DNA from: Bacteroidales bacterium | GTDB lineage: Bacteria; Bacteroidota; Bacteroidia; Bacteroidales; FEN-979 | Direction: 5' to 3' | Assembly (NCBI GenBank): GCA_025355465.1 | Contig: JANXZO010000051.1 | Span: 1 to 64,000, forward strand | Length of the DNA: 64,000 nucleotides | Shown here: piece by piece, positions 14,559-22,063 of the stretch | Numbering within the stretch: the first letter of the stretch is position 1 | Layout: each line of letters opens with the position of its first letter | Program-made: the position numbers and the translations under genes | The notes under the pieces: model-generated | What the model was told of the DNA's origin: nothing | The model's input: the letters and a program-made list of their open reading frames with translations, nothing else | Databases searched by the model: none

Positions 14559-15674
14559 TTGGTTGAAGAAAATTACGATCTGGCCATTTTGGGAGGCGGT
14601 CCGGCAGGTACAGCCTGCGCACTCTCCTTAAAGGAGTCGGGACTGCGGATTGCTTTAATTGAAAAGCAGGAGTTCCCCAAAGACAAGGTTTGCGGTGATT
14701 CCATTCCCGGAGAGGCTATTCAAATCTTAAAGAACATTCTCCCTGATTTCGATATAGAGTTCGGGAGGATTTTGCAAAAACTGAAGATCACAAGATCGGC
14801 ATTCCACTACAACAACAGGGTATTCCGGCAGCATTGGGACAATGAGGCCTACACTTGCCGGAGGTTGTATTTTGACGAGTTTTTATTATCTCAGGTCGCC
14901 TCGCAGCCGCTTACCCGCATTTTCAGAGGAGCCAAAATCGGGGACATCATCGGAAGATCTGATGGTTTTGAATTAACAACAACAGACGGGAAACTGAAAA
15001 TAGGCTGTCGCATGATCGCGGGTTGCGATGGCATCAACGGTCTTACTTCGAGGGTCCTGGCCGGGAATACAATCAGCAGAAAGCACCATGTTTCAGCAGT
15101 CAGGGCTTATTTCAACGGAGTTTCAGGGATTCATGACGACCAAACAGAGTTTTACGCCGGTGCGAAGTACGGCTCCGGGTACTTCTGGATTTTTCCCATC
15201 TACGGAGGATTGGTGAATGCCGGGTTTGGAATGTTATCCAATGAAATATCATCAGCCAACATCAATCTGAAGAAAGCTTTTTCAGCCATTTTGCTGGGAG
15301 AGGGTTTGCTGCATGAAAAGTTCAGACTGGCTGAACAATGCGGTCCGCTTGAAAGCCGGGGCATCCCCCTGGGATCATACACCCCGGTAAGGTCGGGCGA
15401 GAGATTTGTTCTGGCCGGCGATGCCGCATCACTGGCCGATCCCCTGAGCGGCGCCGGCATCGGGAACGCAATTGTAAGCGGGAATGCAGCGGCCCTGCAA
15501 GTCATGCGATGTTTCAGATCAGGAGATTTCAGCAGTCAGACAATGAAAGCCTATGACCTTGATTTAAAGAAAAAGCTTGGAATGGAACTCAGGAAAAACA
15601 CAATCATTATGAAAACCCTCAGCAAGTTCCCTTTCATTCCCCATCTTGCTTTTTTATTCGGAGAAAAGATTTGA
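14559..15674 (+). CDS. Geranylgeranyl-reductase-type FAD-dependent oxidoreductase
   Basis: The 371-residue product starts at a TTG (14559) preceded by AAGAGG; no ATG is better placed. It has the FAD motif LAILGGGPAGTACALSL at about 7-23, VCGDSIPGEA, and the second FAD motif GDAASLADPLSGAGIGNAI near 286-304. This is the pattern of the geranylgeranyl reductase / digeranylglycerophospholipid reductase-like flavoproteins. The physiological isoprenoid or polyene substrate is not evident. Confidence 0.82.
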   Translation: MVEENYDLAILGGGPAGTACALSLKESGLRIALIEKQEFPKDKVCGDSIPGEAIQILKNILPDFDIEFGRILQKLKITRSAFHYNNRVFRQHWDNEAYTCRRLYFDEFLLSQVASQPLTRIFRGAKIGDIIGRSDGFELTTTDGKLKIGCRMIAGCDGINGLTSRVLAGNTISRKHHVSAVRAYFNGVSGIHDDQTEFYAGAKYGSGYFWIFPIYGGLVNAGFGMLSNEISSANINLKKAFSAILLGEGLLHEKFRLAEQCGPLESRGIPLGSYTPVRSGERFVLAGDAASLADPLSGAGIGNAIVSGNAAALQVMRCFRSGDFSSQTMKAYDLDLKKKLGMELRKNTIIMKTLSKFPFIPHLAFLFGEKI

Positions 15675-15729
15675 ACCTTACAAGTCCCGGGTACTTTTTT
15701 TTATCGGCAAACCCCTGTTAACTTAGCCC

Positions 15730-16029
15730 ATGGTCAGAAAATTGATTGTAGTGTTGGTGCTTGTGTCAATGAATACAGGAGCATTGGCGTATGTGGAAGT
15801 GGTCGGAGATAGTTTGACTTATCCACCGAAGAAAGTGGTCACGGTTGATACCCTGGGCAAGTATCGCAAACTTGCGACAGGGTGCCAGGAATGCTGCGTG
15901 ATGATGGAGAAGGGGATGAAGTCAGAAGGTGTGATTGGCTATATCTGGAAGCATCTGGATGTGTTTCTGCCGAAAATCGCTTTCATAGTGCTATATATGT
16001 TCTGGCTCAGACGAAGAGCAAGGCAATAG
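15730..16029 (+). CDS. Hypothetical small membrane protein
   Basis: The 99-residue protein has a signal-like N-terminus (1-20), a segment with Cys clusters (GCQECCVMMEKG), one C-terminal helix (IAFIVLYMFWL) and a basic end (RRRARQ). No family is recognised. It is followed by another small secreted protein 22 bases later. Confidence 0.55.
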   Translation: MVRKLIVVLVLVSMNTGALAYVEVVGDSLTYPPKKVVTVDTLGKYRKLATGCQECCVMMEKGMKSEGVIGYIWKHLDVFLPKIAFIVLYMFWLRRRARQ

Positions 16030-16038
16030 AGAAATCGT

Positions 16039-16046
16039 TACCTTTG
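16039..16046 (+). promoter_or_regulatory. -7 box TACCTTTG directly before a start codon (leaderless mRNA likely)
   Basis: TACCTTTG ends only 5 bases before the ATG at 16052, so transcription would begin at or next to the start codon. Confidence 0.5.
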
Positions 16047-16051
16047 ACCTG

Positions 16052-16465
16052 ATGAATAGAGCCCTCTCTATATTCCTGTCGGTTTATCTGCTCGTTGGTT
16101 CAGTTTTGCTGCCTAAAGGTGATTTTTCATTTACAACCCAGTTATCCAAACTTTACGATGAGTTCGTCCAGGTCAATGGATCCACTTCCTTTGATGAGTT
16201 CTTGGAAGAAGAGTTTCTGGAACCCTTCTCCCTTCCTGAAAATAATTCAGCAGATGAGCCATTTGAAAAAGAATGTCATCCTGTTCCCATAGATTTGATC
16301 ACTGTCGATGCAAACACCACCTTTTACACGGTGGAAGCGGTAATTGAGATTCAACCTGAAACACTCCCTGTAATCACATATACTCCCTATTCGGAGAATT
16401 TTACAAGTACTGATCCTGATGCGGTGTTTCACCCTCCAAGACCATTGTCTCTTTCAATCGCATAG
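16052..16465 (+). CDS. Hypothetical secreted acidic protein
   Basis: The 137-residue protein has an N-terminal hydrophobic signal (ALSIFLSVYLLVGSVLLP) and an acidic, Pro-rich body with no family I recognise. It lies in the AT-rich stretch and is probably leaderless. Confidence 0.5.
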   Translation: MNRALSIFLSVYLLVGSVLLPKGDFSFTTQLSKLYDEFVQVNGSTSFDEFLEEEFLEPFSLPENNSADEPFEKECHPVPIDLITVDANTTFYTVEAVIEIQPETLPVITYTPYSENFTSTDPDAVFHPPRPLSLSIA

Positions 16466-16502
16466 AGTTTATTCATTTTCAAAACAATAAAATTATTCAA
16501 TC

Positions 16503-16976
16503 ATGAAAAAGATAATTGTATTGCTGTCGGCATGTTTGCTGATCAGTTTGATGGGGTATACCCAAAAGATTACATCTGAAAAGGTTCCTGCTCCAGTGAA
16601 ACAGGCGTTTACGAAGAAATTTCCTGGCGCAACTGATGTCAAATATGAAATGGAGAAGAAAGATTATGAAATCAACTTCAAGGAAAAAGGTGTGGAAATG
16701 TCAGCTAATTTCGATGCAACAGGCAAATGGCTTGAAACGGAAACAGAAATAAAAGAATCCGATTTACCAAAAGAAGTTTCTGCTTCTGTTGCCAAGAACT
16801 TTGCTGGGTTCAAGATTGCAGAGGTTGCCAAAACCGAAACGCCTGACAAGGGAATGATCTATGAAATGGACTTGAAGAAAGATAAAGAAGGGTTCGAAGT
16901 CCAGTTTTCTCCAAAGGGTGATATTCTTAAAAAAACACCTTTAAAAAAAGAGAAGGAGAAGGATGAAAAGGATTGA
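16503..16976 (+). CDS. PepSY-like (DUF2874) periplasmic protein
   Basis: This 157-residue protein has a signal peptide (1-20) and two PepSY-like repeats, VPAPVKQAFTKKFPGATDVKY and VSASVAKNFAGFKIAEVAKT-type, each followed by strands that begin YEINF or YEMDL. Such proteins occur in Bacteroidota envelopes and may bind or inhibit peptides. The C-terminus is very Lys/Glu-rich. A hairpin terminator follows. Confidence 0.75.
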   Translation: MKKIIVLLSACLLISLMGYTQKITSEKVPAPVKQAFTKKFPGATDVKYEMEKKDYEINFKEKGVEMSANFDATGKWLETETEIKESDLPKEVSASVAKNFAGFKIAEVAKTETPDKGMIYEMDLKKDKEGFEVQFSPKGDILKKTPLKKEKEKDEKD

Positions 16977-17000
16977 TCTGATTGATTAATGCCTACTGTG

Positions 17001-17035
17001 GAAACGCCTATCTGAGATTTCGGGTAGGCGTTTTC
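17001..17035 (+). terminator. Hairpin terminator after the PepSY-like gene
   Basis: AAACGCCTA (17002-17010) pairs with TAGGCGTTT (17025-17033), a 9-bp stem followed by T-rich sequence, 25 bases after the stop codon. Confidence 0.65.
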
Positions 17036-17115
17036 ATTGTAGTGTTGTGATCATGTCTTTTACCTATGTGCTTTGAATCTATTTTAATGGCAATCCAAAA
17101 TTCAATCTGAATTAT

Positions 17116-17123
17116 TACTTTTG
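17116..17123 (+). promoter_or_regulatory. -7 promoter box TACTTTTG
   Basis: TACTTTTG fits TAnnTTTG, 36 bases before the ATG at 17160. Confidence 0.4.
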
Positions 17124-17159
17124 GCGTTGATTTTTTAACTTAAACTCTCTTTGATAACC

Positions 17160-17723
17160 ATGGACAAAGCAGAAAAAGCAGCAATTGAAAACAGAAAGCA
17201 TCAAATCATCAGTCTGATCAGGGAATTTTGTACGGAAAGACTTGATGATGATTACTTTGAATTATCTGTCAGACTTGTTGAAAAACTTGGCAGAAAAAGA
17301 ACCGTGCCGTTTATGAGCGGTAAAATTGAAATATGGTCTGCTGCCGTGATACATGCCCTGGGCTCAATTAATTTTCTATTTGATAAATCGTTCCAGCCAT
17401 ACGTTACTGTTGAAGAAATCAATGATTTCTTTGGAACGAATAAGTCCTCATCGGCAGGAAAATCAAAGATTATCAGGGATTTATTGAACCTTGGATATTT
17501 CGACGGTGAATTCTCGACTAACCGAATGAAAGAGAATAATCCATTTGATCAGATGATGATGGTGAATGGATTCATTACATTTAAAACACCATCCGAGCTG
17601 CGACAATTTGTTCCCGAAATAAATGCAGAACAGAAGGAGTTAAAGACACCTCCCAGGAAAACAAAGAAACCAATTCCTGAAACTGAAAGTACCGATATGG
17701 ATTTATTCGCAGAGCTGGAATAA
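17160..17723 (+). CDS. DUF6398-like protein
   Basis: The product has 187 residues from the ATG at 17160; an in-frame TTG lies 9 bases upstream. The core LIREFCTERLDDDYFELSVRL, KRTVPFMSGKIEIWSAAVIHAL and NDFFGTNKSSSAGKSKIIRDL has the look of DUF6398, with a winged-helix-like middle part. The C-terminus is Lys/Pro-rich and disordered-looking. It is in the AT-rich block beside tRNA-Asn, with the next gene 47 bases downstream. Role unknown; a nucleic-acid-linked function is only a guess. Confidence 0.65.
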   Translation: MDKAEKAAIENRKHQIISLIREFCTERLDDDYFELSVRLVEKLGRKRTVPFMSGKIEIWSAAVIHALGSINFLFDKSFQPYVTVEEINDFFGTNKSSSAGKSKIIRDLLNLGYFDGEFSTNRMKENNPFDQMMMVNGFITFKTPSELRQFVPEINAEQKELKTPPRKTKKPIPETESTDMDLFAELE

Positions 17724-17770
17724 GGGTTCTAAAAGATTTCTATTGGCATTTAAAACACTTCACAAAGATT

Positions 17771-18439
17771 ATGAGTTTTAAAATAGGAGATAGTGTTACC
17801 GTTAAGGCTGGCATTAAAGCGCCTGATGCAGAAAATATTGAAATTGGGGGTTGGCAGGGACGGGTAATCGAAATCGACACTGAATCATTTGAATCTACCC
17901 TGGTTAATATAGAATGGGATTCGTTGACAATAGACCAAATGCCATCCAAATTTATTGAACAATCAGAAATTGACGGTCTGGAATGGCGGGAGATGAATTT
18001 GTATGAATCAGAATTGACAAAATCCGTTACAAGGGATAAGAAAGCAAATGTAAAGGAGGCCCAGGAGAGGCAATTAGAAAAACTTTATAGGGCTTCTTTG
18101 GACGAAGAGGGTCAAAGAATTTCAAAAGTATTGGCAGGGACAAATCGGAAGGATGAGATGGCTTGTTTACAGAAATGGGTCAACCATCTTGATAAAGAAT
18201 TAATTTTTCCTATCCAGGCTATAGTCACAGAAACGGAAAATAGTCGGATAATTGATTATGAGGATGAGGTTCAGATAAAGTCGCTGCCCCACATTGTTGA
18301 TATGTATGGTATCATCGCCACCATAAAGCATGAAGGAAAAAAACTGGAATTTCCGCTTTGCGATTTGGAAGTGATTGATAAAAAATCAAAAGGGTATCAA
18401 TTGATAAACGATTATTGCACCTGGTTTGGAAACAGATAG
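17771..18439 (+). CDS. Hypothetical protein with SH3-like modules
   Basis: The 222-residue protein begins MSFKIGDSVTVKAGIKAPD with GGWQGRVIEID, a KOW/SH3-like start seen in some proteins labelled calcium-binding. A helical middle (about 75-140) and a second small barrel (VDMYGIIATIKHEGKKLEFPLCDLEVI) follow. No catalytic motif is visible. AT-rich like its neighbour. Confidence 0.55.
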   Translation: MSFKIGDSVTVKAGIKAPDAENIEIGGWQGRVIEIDTESFESTLVNIEWDSLTIDQMPSKFIEQSEIDGLEWREMNLYESELTKSVTRDKKANVKEAQERQLEKLYRASLDEEGQRISKVLAGTNRKDEMACLQKWVNHLDKELIFPIQAIVTETENSRIIDYEDEVQIKSLPHIVDMYGIIATIKHEGKKLEFPLCDLEVIDKKSKGYQLINDYCTWFGNR

Positions 18440-18594
18440 TTTCATTATCCTGGAATGTAAATTCTGCTGTGCTACCTCCTAATTGAAATATTCCATTTGA
18501 AATTCAACCTTTATTCTGAATTTTGTTAACAAATATTCACCCTGTAAATCAGAGTATTAAATTCTGTTCTGTTTGGTCACCTCAAAAATACTTC

Positions 18595-18616
18595 TGGGGC
18601 AAATTTTGGGGCAAAT
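18595..18616. repeat. 10-bp direct repeat TGGGGCAAAT beyond the tRNA-Asn 3' side
   Basis: TGGGGCAAAT occurs at 18595-18604 and again at 18607-18616, about 50 to 70 bases past the 3' end of tRNA-Asn. With the AT-rich genes alongside it may be the trace of an integration site. The stretch 18440-18594 holds no gene that I can support. Confidence 0.4.
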
Positions 18617-18620
18617 AAAA

Positions 18621-18652
18621 AAGGGTTTCAGTTGTTGCCTTCTGAAACCCTT
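18621..18652 (-). terminator. Intrinsic terminator of tRNA-Asn
   Basis: AAGGGTTTCAG (18621-18631) pairs perfectly with CTGAAACCCTT (18642-18652). On the minus strand the hairpin is followed by TTTTATTTG, a classical terminator just after the tRNA. Confidence 0.8.
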
Positions 18653-18662
18653 GTCATTTCAG

Positions 18663-18736
18663 CTCCCCCTGCTAGACTTGAACTAGCGACCCTCTGATTA
18701 ACAGTCAGATGCTCTAACCAACTGAGCTAAGGAGGA
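18663..18736 (-). tRNA. tRNA-Asn (GTT)
   Basis: The minus strand folds as a 74-base cloverleaf. The acceptor TCCTCCT pairs with AGGGGGA, the D arm is AGCTCAGTTGGTTAGAGC, the anticodon loop CTGTTAA carries GTT, and the T arm is GCTAG-TTCAAGT-CTAGC. The discriminator is G and no CCA is encoded. Confidence 0.93.
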
Positions 18737-18747
18737 ATTTGAGGGTG

Positions 18748-18755
18748 CAAAATTA
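18748..18755 (-). promoter_or_regulatory. -7 promoter box TAATTTTG for tRNA-Asn
   Basis: CAAAATTA on the plus strand reads TAATTTTG on the minus strand, 11 bases upstream of the tRNA 5' end. The stretch 18756-18991 contains no supported gene. Confidence 0.45.
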
Positions 18756-19009
18756 CGAAAAGTCCTTAATAATGCAATAGGCAACATGATTTTTCATCCC
18801 TTCTGACAATTATTTCTCTGTCAACATCCACTGGAATATTTATGAAAAAAACCCTTTTAGCAGTCTGTTTGAAACAAATGACGGCCTATGTTATTCATTT
18901 TCAGTAATATTCTGATAACAACAAACTGTTAATAAAGTTCCTTCCACAGGCAACCATCTGCTTTGCTGTTATTTTATCTTTACGCCTTGCTGTGAAAAAG
19001 AAAACAAGA

Positions 19010-20245
19010 ATGAGAAAACTGTTTCTGCTGCTTTCTCCGATCATCCTGATTTTTATTACCAATACTTCCCATTCGCAAACACAGGGGGTGCTGGGAAAAC
19101 GTTTTTTCGATAACTGGTCCATCGGGGTCAGTGCAGGCCCCAATGTCTTTTTCGGTGATCTGAAAGTTCACAAATTCTGGCCGGCAACCGAAAACATGAA
19201 CGAATGGAGGGCGGCCGGCAGCTTTTATCTCATCAAACAATTTACCCATGTTTTTGCACTCCGCGGACAAATTATTTACGGCCAGATTGCAGGAACAAAA
19301 CGTCTTTATACCAACGGAGCTACATGTAACCAATATTTTGAAGGGTCCCTCGCCGAACCGAACCTGAATTTGATCATCAACTTTATGAACATATTCGGCT
19401 ATAAACCCGAACGCAGGTTCTTTCTTTACGGTACCGTCGGTATTGGCATGGCTTTCTGGCATACCCAGAAATATGACCTGGTGACCCGTGCGAAAATCGG
19501 GGAGGCTGGAAAGAACTTCCCCGACTGGACCAAAGAAGCCGTGATCCCCGCAGGTCTGGGTGCCTGGTACAGCATTGGCGATAAGGTGAATCTGGGTCTT
19601 GAATGGACCCTGCACGCGGTCAATTCCGACAGGCTGGATGCGACTGTGGGAGGATACAAATACGATATGTTTTCGTTCCTCTCTTTTAATGTTACCTTCA
19701 ACTTCAACAAGCCGAACCCGGGAAAACTAAAATCAGCCAACATGGGGAAAAATATGGGCCCCGTGCCTCCGAAACAGAATCTGCCGGAGCTGAAACCGAT
19801 GTCGAAACCGGAACAGAAGGATTTATACCAGCAGCGCCCGGCATTGCAACCACCCGTGAAAAAAGATTCCATGATAATTAAAAAACCGGAATTAAAAAAT
19901 GAGGACGCTGCAGGACAAATTACGGAAGGCATCGGGGTGAACGGCGAAACAGGGGCCGATATTCAGTCTGGCCCGGTGATGCAGGGGATCTCCTACCGGG
20001 TTCAGGTTTTCGCCTTTAAAACTGATGAATATACGGCGGAAGCCATTCGGGCAAAATTTCACGTCAGACAGCCGGTTTATAAGGAGTTCACCGAAGGCTG
20101 GTATCGCTTTACCACAGGTTCATTCAAGTCTCTTAAAACGGCCCAGTCACTCATGCATCAGCTCAGAAATAAAAATGGGGTAAAAGATGCCTTTGTTGCA
20201 AAGTATAAAGACGGGGTCAGAACACCTACAAATCCAAAACCATAA
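19010..20245 (+). CDS. Outer-membrane-type protein with C-terminal SPOR domain
   Basis: The product has 411 residues from the ATG at 19010; a GTG at 18992 is an alternative. A signal peptide (LFLLLSPIILIFITNTSHSQ) precedes an outer-membrane beta-barrel-like region with aromatic strand ends (about 25-235). A Pro/Lys linker (about 240-310) leads to a SPOR-like module, SYRVQVFAFKTDEYTAEAIR ... YRFTTGSFKSLKTAQSLM. SPOR domains bind denuded peptidoglycan, so this protein may tie outer membrane and wall together. Confidence 0.72.
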   Translation: MRKLFLLLSPIILIFITNTSHSQTQGVLGKRFFDNWSIGVSAGPNVFFGDLKVHKFWPATENMNEWRAAGSFYLIKQFTHVFALRGQIIYGQIAGTKRLYTNGATCNQYFEGSLAEPNLNLIINFMNIFGYKPERRFFLYGTVGIGMAFWHTQKYDLVTRAKIGEAGKNFPDWTKEAVIPAGLGAWYSIGDKVNLGLEWTLHAVNSDRLDATVGGYKYDMFSFLSFNVTFNFNKPNPGKLKSANMGKNMGPVPPKQNLPELKPMSKPEQKDLYQQRPALQPPVKKDSMIIKKPELKNEDAAGQITEGIGVNGETGADIQSGPVMQGISYRVQVFAFKTDEYTAEAIRAKFHVRQPVYKEFTEGWYRFTTGSFKSLKTAQSLMHQLRNKNGVKDAFVAKYKDGVRTPTNPKP

Positions 20246-20289
20246 AATCTGATCGGGAAGTTGATTTAAAAGGGAATAACCAGGCCTAT

Positions 20290-21936
20290 CTAACAGTGTG
20301 ACTGTTTGGCCATTGCTACGTCTGAGGTCGGGTTTGCGGTCATCCGCTGATTGTAGGCATTTTCATCCAAATGTTCCAGTGCGTTGATAGATTTGTTAGT
20401 GGCTGTAACGATATACGCCTTCTGTTTTTGAAAATGGATGAACATGGCCGCCAGGTTAACTGCTGCTTCAATGCCCATGGGGTTCCTGGTTATGACCGTA
20501 AAGAACATTTTCCAGTAGTAAAATCCGGTTTGTTTCGAAAATCCTGCCTCCCTGCATACCCGTAAAAAGGAGCGCATATAAACAAGCCATGTTGAGAAGT
20601 TTGGCTTGTGCCGGTATTTGGGACGAATATTCAATCCGGTGTAGATCACCCTTCGGTAATAATTCGCCGGGTCAAACGCGGCATCGATCACCGTGATGTA
20701 ATTTTGGTATATCTCCTTCCTGGGGATCAGTGTGGCAAAATTAAGCCCGCTGGTCATCTGGTCGATATCCGTTTCCTGCACCGACTGCGCCGACAGGTGA
20801 AATAACCTGCCTTCCGCTTCAAGCCGCCGCGTAAGCTGTGTATTGGGCAGGGCATACAACAACCCGATCATGGCCATACAGATGCCCGATTCCTGGATTG
20901 ACTCGATCATGTTTGAGGCGATCTTCCTGCTTTCACTGTCAAATCCGATGATGTACCCCCCGTTGCTCACCATGCCGTAGGATAGAATTTTCCTCACAGC
21001 ATCAGCCACGGGTTTATTTACATTCTGGTTCTTATTATTGAGCGCAAGCGTATCGTTTTCGGGAGTTTCTATTCCCAGGAATACATACCGGAAATCGCAA
21101 TCCTGCATGAGTTGCAGCAATTCGTCATCATCGGCCAGGTTAACGGAAGCTTCGGTGGTGAAGTAAAAAGGGTACTTACGTGCAATGGTCCATGCCTTGA
21201 TCTCGCGCAACAGCTCTTTGACCTTTTTCTTGTTGCCGATAAAATTATCGTCGACCATGTCAATGTGGCCACGGTAACCAAGATCGTAAAGCGCCTGAAG
21301 TTCCTTCAATATCTGTGTGGTCGTTTTAAACCGGGGCGTGCGTCCGAACAATTCAATAACGTCGCAGAATTCGCAATTGAAGGGGCAGCCGCGAATAAAC
21401 TGCATACCGATCATGATATAATTCCGAAACCTGATCAGGTCATAACGCGGCACCACCGACTGAAGCATGTCGGCTCGCTCCTCCGATACATAAGTGCCCG
21501 AAGTCTTGCCAGCCGCAAGGTCATTCAGGAACATCGGAATGGTAATTTCTCCCTCCCCGAGAACCAGAAAATCAGCCTCCCTGTAGAGATCGGGCTGGGA
21601 AGTGGGATCGGGGCCGCCAACAACAACAATCCTGTTATGATCATGCGCCCTGCCAATGAATTCAAGCATGCTTTTCTGCTGGGGAAGCATTCCTCCCGTA
21701 CAAACAATATCCGCCCAAAGGAGGTGTTCGTCTAGCAGGCGCTCTACATTCTCATCCACAAGTTTAAAGGTCCAGTGCTGTGGAAAAAGCCCGGCAACCG
21801 TAAGCAATCCCAGCGGTGCAGCAGGGTACTTCGCACCTACGATGTCACAAACATCCTGGTAATTCCAAAAACTGAATGCGGAAAATTTGGTCTGAACCAG
21901 TAGACATTTAGTAGGCCCTCCGTACAATTCCTTCAT
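20290..21936 (-). CDS. B12-binding-domain radical SAM protein (DUF4070-like tail)
   Basis: The product has 548 residues from the ATG at 21936, which has GAGGGGAGG just upstream. A second ATG at 21960 would be leaderless. An N-terminal cobalamin-binding-type Rossmann region (about 30-150, IVVVGGPDPT, LGEGE) precedes the radical SAM barrel with RGCPFNCEFC (Cys 184, 188, 191), then DNFIGNKKKVKEL and FLGIETPENDTL. The C-terminal part (YYRRV region) resembles DUF4070. Such enzymes methylate or rearrange unactivated carbons. It is divergent from a second radical SAM gene, so both may serve one pathway; the substrate is unknown. Confidence 0.82.
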   Translation of the reverse strand: MKELYGGPTKCLLVQTKFSAFSFWNYQDVCDIVGAKYPAAPLGLLTVAGLFPQHWTFKLVDENVERLLDEHLLWADIVCTGGMLPQQKSMLEFIGRAHDHNRIVVVGGPDPTSQPDLYREADFLVLGEGEITIPMFLNDLAAGKTSGTYVSEERADMLQSVVPRYDLIRFRNYIMIGMQFIRGCPFNCEFCDVIELFGRTPRFKTTTQILKELQALYDLGYRGHIDMVDDNFIGNKKKVKELLREIKAWTIARKYPFYFTTEASVNLADDDELLQLMQDCDFRYVFLGIETPENDTLALNNKNQNVNKPVADAVRKILSYGMVSNGGYIIGFDSESRKIASNMIESIQESGICMAMIGLLYALPNTQLTRRLEAEGRLFHLSAQSVQETDIDQMTSGLNFATLIPRKEIYQNYITVIDAAFDPANYYRRVIYTGLNIRPKYRHKPNFSTWLVYMRSFLRVCREAGFSKQTGFYYWKMFFTVITRNPMGIEAAVNLAAMFIHFQKQKAYIVTATNKSINALEHLDENAYNQRMTANPTSDVAMAKQSHC

Positions 21937-21964
21937 GCCCTCCCCTCTCACAGTAATCATGGCA

Positions 21965-22042
21965 CAAAGGTAATGAAATTATTGTGGTTGCTTACAGCTG
22001 ATTGTCAGAATATTATAACAATCCGTATTAAGTGTATCTTTG
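21965..22042. promoter_or_regulatory. Divergent -7 boxes for the two radical SAM genes
   Basis: CAAAGGTA at 21965-21972 is a minus-strand TACCTTTG, 28 bases upstream of the ATG at 21936. TATCTTTG at 22035-22042 is a plus-strand box, 21 bases before the ATG at 22064. The pair supports divergent transcription from one intergenic region. Confidence 0.5.
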
Positions 22043-22063
22043 ACTGCAAATTGACACAGTACC

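Noticed and set aside
18841-18906. Short frame beginning MKKTLLAVCL upstream of the SPOR protein
   Set aside because: Only 21 codons, no promoter or ribosome site, and no conserved motif. It resembles a signal peptide by chance in AT-rich DNA.
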